Shown here one piece after another: positions 5,441-8,834 of a DNA stretch of 8,834 nucleotides. The position numbers and the translations under genes are program-made. Positions within the stretch are counted from its first letter, which is position 1, and the number at the start of each line of letters is the position of its first letter. The DNA lies in the NCBI GenBank assembly GCA_030632545.1, contig DAOVUO010000077.1, positions 1 to 8,834 of the forward strand, read 5' to 3'. Under the pieces are notes generated by a model. That model worked only from the letters and a program-made list of their open reading frames with translations, did no database searches and was not told where the DNA came from. Source of the stretch: Bacteroidales bacterium (lineage in GTDB: Bacteria > Bacteroidota > Bacteroidia > Bacteroidales > DYOH01).

Positions 5441-7705
5441 TTATGCGTTTTGCTTACGAATTAAATTCAAAGCAGAACCATTTTTAAACCAATCAATTTG
5501 ATTTTCGTTATACGTATGATTTACTTTAAACTCATCTTTTGAACCATCGGCATGCGTCAACACGACTGTTAATTGCTTACTAGGTGCAAAATCAGTTAAT
5601 CCAATAATATCAAACATATCGTCTTCTTGAACCTTATCATAATCAGCAGGATTCGCAAAGGTAATACCTAACATACCTTGCTTTTTAAGGTTTGTTTCGT
5701 GAATACGAGCAAAAGAACGTACCAGTACAACTTTAACACCTAAATGACGTGGCTCCATTGCAGCATGCTCACGAGAAGAGCCTTCACCATAGTTTTCATC
5801 ACCAACTACAATCGTTCCAATTCCGCTTGCTTTATATGCTCTTGCAGTTGCAGGAACTTCGCCATACTCGCCTGTAATATGGTTTTTAATATGATTTGTT
5901 TTTTGATTAAATGAATTAACTCCACCAATCAACATATTATTCGAAATATTATCTAAATGTCCACGATATTTTAACCAAGGGCCAGCCATAGATATATGGT
6001 CAGTAGTACATTTACCATGTGCTTTAATTAATAAACGCATGCCTAAATAATCTTTTCCGTCCCAAGCTACAAATGGAGTAAGTATTTGTAATCGCTTAGA
6101 TTCAGGATTTACATTAATAACTACATCACTACCATCAGTTGCTGGTGCTTGGTAACCTGCGTCCTCAACAGCAAAACCATTCTTTGGTAATTCGTCACCA
6201 GTTGGCGGATCAAGCATTACTTCTTTTCCGTTTGCATCAATAAGCTTATCCGTAATTGGATTAAAATCTAAACGACCTGCAATTGCTAAAGCTGTAACCA
6301 TTTCTGGCGAAGCTACAAAAGCAAAAGTATTTGGATTTCCATCGGCACGCTTAGCAAAATTTCGGTTAAAAGAGTGAACTATTGAGTTTTTATCTTCTTT
6401 TTCAGCCCCTTTACGATCCCACTGACCAATACATGGGCCACAAGCATTAGCAAATACTTCGCCACCAATACTATTAAATATTTTGATAAAACCGTCACGT
6501 TCAATAGTATATCTAACTTGTTCAGAACCTGGCGTTACTTTAAACTCCGCTTTTACTTTAAGATTTTTTAATTCAGCTTGTTTTGCAATAGAAGCTGCAC
6601 GAGAAATATCTTCGTAAGATGAGTTTGTACAAGAGCCAATCAAACCAACTTCAACATCTAAAGGCCAATCGTTTTTCTTAGCTTCCTCTTTCATTTTGGA
6701 AATAGGTGTAGCACGATCTGGAGTAAATGGACCATTAAGATGTGGAACTAATTCAGATAAATTTATTTCAACTACTTCATCAAAATATTTCTCTGGATTT
6801 GCATAAACTTCTGCATCACCAGTTAAATATTCCGCAATACCATCAGCTAATGCAGATACTTCAGAACGACCAGTGGCATCCAAATAACGTTTCATTGAAT
6901 CATCGTATCCAAAAGTAGAAGTTGTAGCACCAATTTCGGCACCCATATTACAAATTGTACCTTTTCCTGTTGCCGATAAAGATTGAGCACCTTCGCCAAA
7001 ATACTCAACAATAGCACCTGTGCCACCTTTTACGGTTAAAAGACCTGCTACTTTTAAAATAACGTCTTTGGCAGAAACCCAACCACTTAATTTACCAGTA
7101 AGTTTTATACCTATAAGTTTAGGAAATTTAAGTTCCCAAGCCATATCTGCCATAACATCTACGGCATCAGCACCACCAACACCAACTGCAACCATGCCCA
7201 AACCACCAGCATTTACAGTATGAGAATCTGTTCCAATCATCATTCCACCAGGAAATGCATAGTTTTCTATCACCACTTGGTGAATAATACCTGCACCTGG
7301 TTTCCAAAAACCAATTCCATATTTATTAGAAACAGAAGCTAAAAAGTCATAAACCTCTTTATTTGTGACTTTTGCAGTAGATAAATCACTATTAGCACCA
7401 ACTTTTGCTTGTATTAAATGATCGGCATGAACGGTTGAAGGAACTGCAACTTTTGCTTTTCCTGCTTGCATAAACTGCAATAAAGCCATTTGAGCTGTTG
7501 CATCTTGCATAGCCACACGGTCTGGACGAAAATCAACATACGATTTTCCTCTCTCATAAGCCTGCGACGCTACTTTTTCGTCGAGGTGAGCATATAATAT
7601 TTTCTCTGCTAATGTTAGCGGACGGCCAACTACTTCACGAGCTTTGTCAACTCTTGCTGGCATTAGCTCATACACTTTTTTGATTAAATCTAAATCAAAT
7701 ACCAT
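5441..7705 (-). CDS. acn: Aconitate hydratase (aconitase), mitochondrial type
   Basis: The enzyme isomerises citrate to isocitrate through cis-aconitate in the TCA cycle, in the cytoplasm, using a [4Fe-4S] cluster. The 754-residue length and domain order match the mitochondrial-type family. Visible motifs are GTDSHT (158-163), GSCTNSSYED (357-366) with cluster ligand Cys359, NACGPCIGQWD (420-430) with ligands Cys422 and Cys425, and the swivel-domain motif GDENYGEGSSREHAA (635-649) with the active-site serine at 643. All cluster ligands and signature residues are present, so it should be active. The ATG at 7705 starts directly at MVFDLDLI, with a -7 promoter box 39 nt upstream and an A-rich leader. 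The base composition is visibly less AT-rich than its neighbours, as expected for a well-expressed, conserved gene. It is a single-gene unit, convergent with the membrane protein gene and downstream of the coiled-coil gene. Confidence 0.97.
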   Translation of the reverse strand: MVFDLDLIKKVYELMPARVDKAREVVGRPLTLAEKILYAHLDEKVASQAYERGKSYVDFRPDRVAMQDATAQMALLQFMQAGKAKVAVPSTVHADHLIQAKVGANSDLSTAKVTNKEVYDFLASVSNKYGIGFWKPGAGIIHQVVIENYAFPGGMMIGTDSHTVNAGGLGMVAVGVGGADAVDVMADMAWELKFPKLIGIKLTGKLSGWVSAKDVILKVAGLLTVKGGTGAIVEYFGEGAQSLSATGKGTICNMGAEIGATTSTFGYDDSMKRYLDATGRSEVSALADGIAEYLTGDAEVYANPEKYFDEVVEINLSELVPHLNGPFTPDRATPISKMKEEAKKNDWPLDVEVGLIGSCTNSSYEDISRAASIAKQAELKNLKVKAEFKVTPGSEQVRYTIERDGFIKIFNSIGGEVFANACGPCIGQWDRKGAEKEDKNSIVHSFNRNFAKRADGNPNTFAFVASPEMVTALAIAGRLDFNPITDKLIDANGKEVMLDPPTGDELPKNGFAVEDAGYQAPATDGSDVVINVNPESKRLQILTPFVAWDGKDYLGMRLLIKAHGKCTTDHISMAGPWLKYRGHLDNISNNMLIGGVNSFNQKTNHIKNHITGEYGEVPATARAYKASGIGTIVVGDENYGEGSSREHAAMEPRHLGVKVVLVRSFARIHETNLKKQGMLGITFANPADYDKVQEDDMFDIIGLTDFAPSKQLTVVLTHADGSKDEFKVNHTYNENQIDWFKNGSALNLIRKQNA

Positions 7706-7744
7706 AATTCTTTCTTTTTTAAATGGATTTTTGAATATTTATGC

Positions 7745-7752
7745 CAAAGATA
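7745..7752 (-). promoter_or_regulatory. Bacteroidota-type -7 promoter box of the aconitase gene
   Basis: On the minus strand this reads TATCTTTG, an exact TAnnTTTG match and the same octamer as that upstream of the TetR gene. It lies 39 nt before the aconitase ATG, implying a leader of about 35 nt. No clear -33 TTTG is seen. It indicates that aconitase is transcribed separately from the coiled-coil gene at 7903-8595. Confidence 0.6.
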
Positions 7753-7902
7753 TAAAAAAAGGATATTGTACTTAAATGCTTAGAAGCTGACTTGTATAGT
7801 TTTAATAAATAAAAATATAATGTAAAGGTTTATAGCTTTTTAAATAAATGTTTTCTCTCATGTTTTTTAACACTCATACAAAAGAAAGATTAAAACATCC
7901 TT

Positions 7903-8595
7903 TTAGCGTTTATTCAATGCTTCAATAAGAATCTCTATTTGAGCCTGATACACCCCAAGCTCTTCTACTTCCGATAAATTATACTTTTCGGTTAATTGAT
8001 TTATCTCCTTAAATATTTCTTTGTTAATCTTAATTTCTTGCTCTTTACTCTTAATATCTTCGCTAATCTGCTCAAAATCACTCACACTTTCTGCCTGCTT
8101 ATTAAATTGCTGACTATCAATTTCCATATTTTCAAGCTTCTTCTCATGCAGTTGAAGCTCCTTCAAATAAGTTTGCTCTTTTTTATTTTTTACCTCCAAC
8201 TGAGTTTGATTATAAGCTTGATCTCTTGCCTCCATATACTTATCTATTAAATGGACGTAAAAATCAATTTTAGCATGACGTAAAGCAAGCTGTTTTCTGT
8301 ACGAAAACATCACTTTATCCGTTTTAGACAAAAGCTCTGATCCAATATTGGCATTCTCACTAAATTCCTTAATCTGCTCATAAGCAGTTAATTCTTCGTA
8401 CCAAAAGCGCGAAGGCACTGTAAATATTTTTCGAATAATATCTATAGCATCTTTTTTCATGCTTTCAATTTCCGTCTCTATAATTTTTATTGATGTACGT
8501 GTTTCGCTAATAATATTATCAATATTCTTTTCTACCGAAAGCTCTTCTTGTTCCTGTTTCTTATTTTTTACACGAAATAAATTACGAATTTTCAT
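7903..8595 (-). CDS. Soluble coiled-coil protein, function unknown
   Basis: This 230-residue protein is not recognised. It starts at ATG 8595 (MKIRNLFRVKNKK) with a basic N-terminus, has no signal peptide and no membrane segment, and is very rich in Glu, Lys, Gln and Ile. Residues 16-56 are helical and acidic/basic; a short segment TVPSRFWYEEL (59-69) with aromatic residues and a Pro may be a hinge. Residues 85-205 are predicted by eye to be a long coiled coil (for example KEQTYLKELQLHEKKLENME, 139-158), and the end (208-230) is another helix. The overall shape suggests a cytoplasmic scaffold or structural protein, similar in style to PspA/Snf7-like or SMC-like helical proteins, but no family motif supports those names. 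It is upstream of aconitase on the same strand with a 197-nt gap and a separate aconitase promoter, so functional linkage is doubtful. Confidence 0.75.
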   Translation of the reverse strand: MKIRNLFRVKNKKQEQEELSVEKNIDNIISETRTSIKIIETEIESMKKDAIDIIRKIFTVPSRFWYEELTAYEQIKEFSENANIGSELLSKTDKVMFSYRKQLALRHAKIDFYVHLIDKYMEARDQAYNQTQLEVKNKKEQTYLKELQLHEKKLENMEIDSQQFNKQAESVSDFEQISEDIKSKEQEIKINKEIFKEINQLTEKYNLSEVEELGVYQAQIEILIEALNKR

Positions 8596-8756
8596 AATTA
8601 ATAAAGTTTTGATTTTGATAATATACTAAATATATGATTAAAAATATGGATTATACCAAACCACAATCTATTTTACCCAAAAAATTATAGTATAGCGATA
8701 CACTTTTAGTAATTGTAATATATCGCAAGCTCACAACACAAAAACACAAAGTGGCT

Positions 8757-8804
8757 TATAAGTAGCCAAAACTGCATAAAATTACATAGTTTTGGCTACT
8801 TATA
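8757..8804. repeat. Perfect 17-bp inverted repeat (stem-loop)
   Basis: Arm 8757-8773 (TATAAGTAGCCAAAACT) is the exact reverse complement of arm 8788-8804, around a 14-nt AT-rich loop. G8774 and T8787 could add a wobble pair. A short T5 run (8811-8815) follows on the plus strand after GATATG. It could be a terminator for a gene outside the window, an operator, or the end of a mobile element; no gene is visible around it. GGCT at 8753-8756 can also pair with AGCC at 8764-8767 as an alternative small hairpin. Confidence 0.85.
8787..8794 (+). promoter_or_regulatory. Possible -7 box inside the right arm of the inverted repeat
   Basis: TAGTTTTG fits TAnnTTTG exactly and overlaps the first bases of the right arm. 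If real, it would drive a plus-strand gene beyond the window's right edge, and the palindrome would sit over the promoter like an operator. The match is short and could arise by chance in AT-rich DNA. Confidence 0.25.
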
Positions 8805-8834
8805 GATATGTTTTTAATAATCAACAGTGCAAAA

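Noticed and set aside
7020..7223. Plus-strand 67-codon frame inside aconitase
   Set aside because: It is antisense to a conserved enzyme and its Pro/Thr/Ala-rich composition is a shadow of Gly/Val/Ala codons on the other strand.
7860..7898. Inverted repeat ATGTTTTTTAA (7860-7870) and TTAAAACAT (7890-7898) as a terminator of the coiled-coil gene
   Set aside because: The stem is almost entirely A/T with a 2-nt bulge and no following T-run on the minus strand, so it is not a convincing terminator.
7996..8250. Plus-strand 84-codon Leu/Ile/Phe-rich frame resembling a membrane protein
   Set aside because: It is the complement of Lys/Glu/Gln codons in the coiled-coil gene; the hydrophobic look is a strand artefact.

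Overview
The window looks like the chromosome of an AT-rich member of the Bacteroidota (Bacteroidetes). Four things support this. The -7 octamer TATCTTTG, which fits the phylum's TAnnTTTG promoter consensus, lies a few tens of bases upstream of two start codons. Start codons are preceded by A-rich leaders instead of Shine-Dalgarno sequences. The left-hand gene encodes a long secreted TolB-like propeller protein of a type common in this phylum. The aconitase is the mitochondrial-type enzyme of about 755 residues. No phage, transposase, CRISPR array, tRNA or rRNA was recognised.

Layout from left to right. Positions 1-1880 (minus) hold the first 626 codons of a secreted PD40/TolB-like beta-propeller protein. 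It begins with a signal peptide and a gluzincin-like domain that lacks its zinc ligands, and its 3' end lies outside the window. Positions 1881-2269 are a divergent intergenic region with a degenerate 7-bp tandem repeat and the promoter of the next gene. Positions 2270-4900 (plus) form a compact three-gene block: a TetR-family regulator, a YghO-like double-GNAT acyltransferase and a short-chain dehydrogenase/reductase. A small secreted or membrane protein of unknown role follows at 4953-5381. A hairpin at 5389-5419 lies between the two converging transcription units. Positions 5441-7705 (minus) encode aconitase with its own promoter. Positions 7903-8595 (minus) encode a soluble coiled-coil protein of unknown function. 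The right edge carries a perfect 17-bp inverted repeat.

The most interesting unit is TetR-GNAT-SDR. The YghO-like GNAT family includes the bacterial ceramide synthase described in Caulobacter. An N-acyltransferase directly followed by a ketoreductase is what acylation of 3-ketosphinganine and reduction of the product would need, and Bacteroidota commonly make sphingolipids. This is an inference: no serine palmitoyltransferase is in the window, and the reductase is a classical SDR, not the extended type reported for the Caulobacter reductase. Aconitase is a housekeeping TCA-cycle gene with no evident link to that operon.
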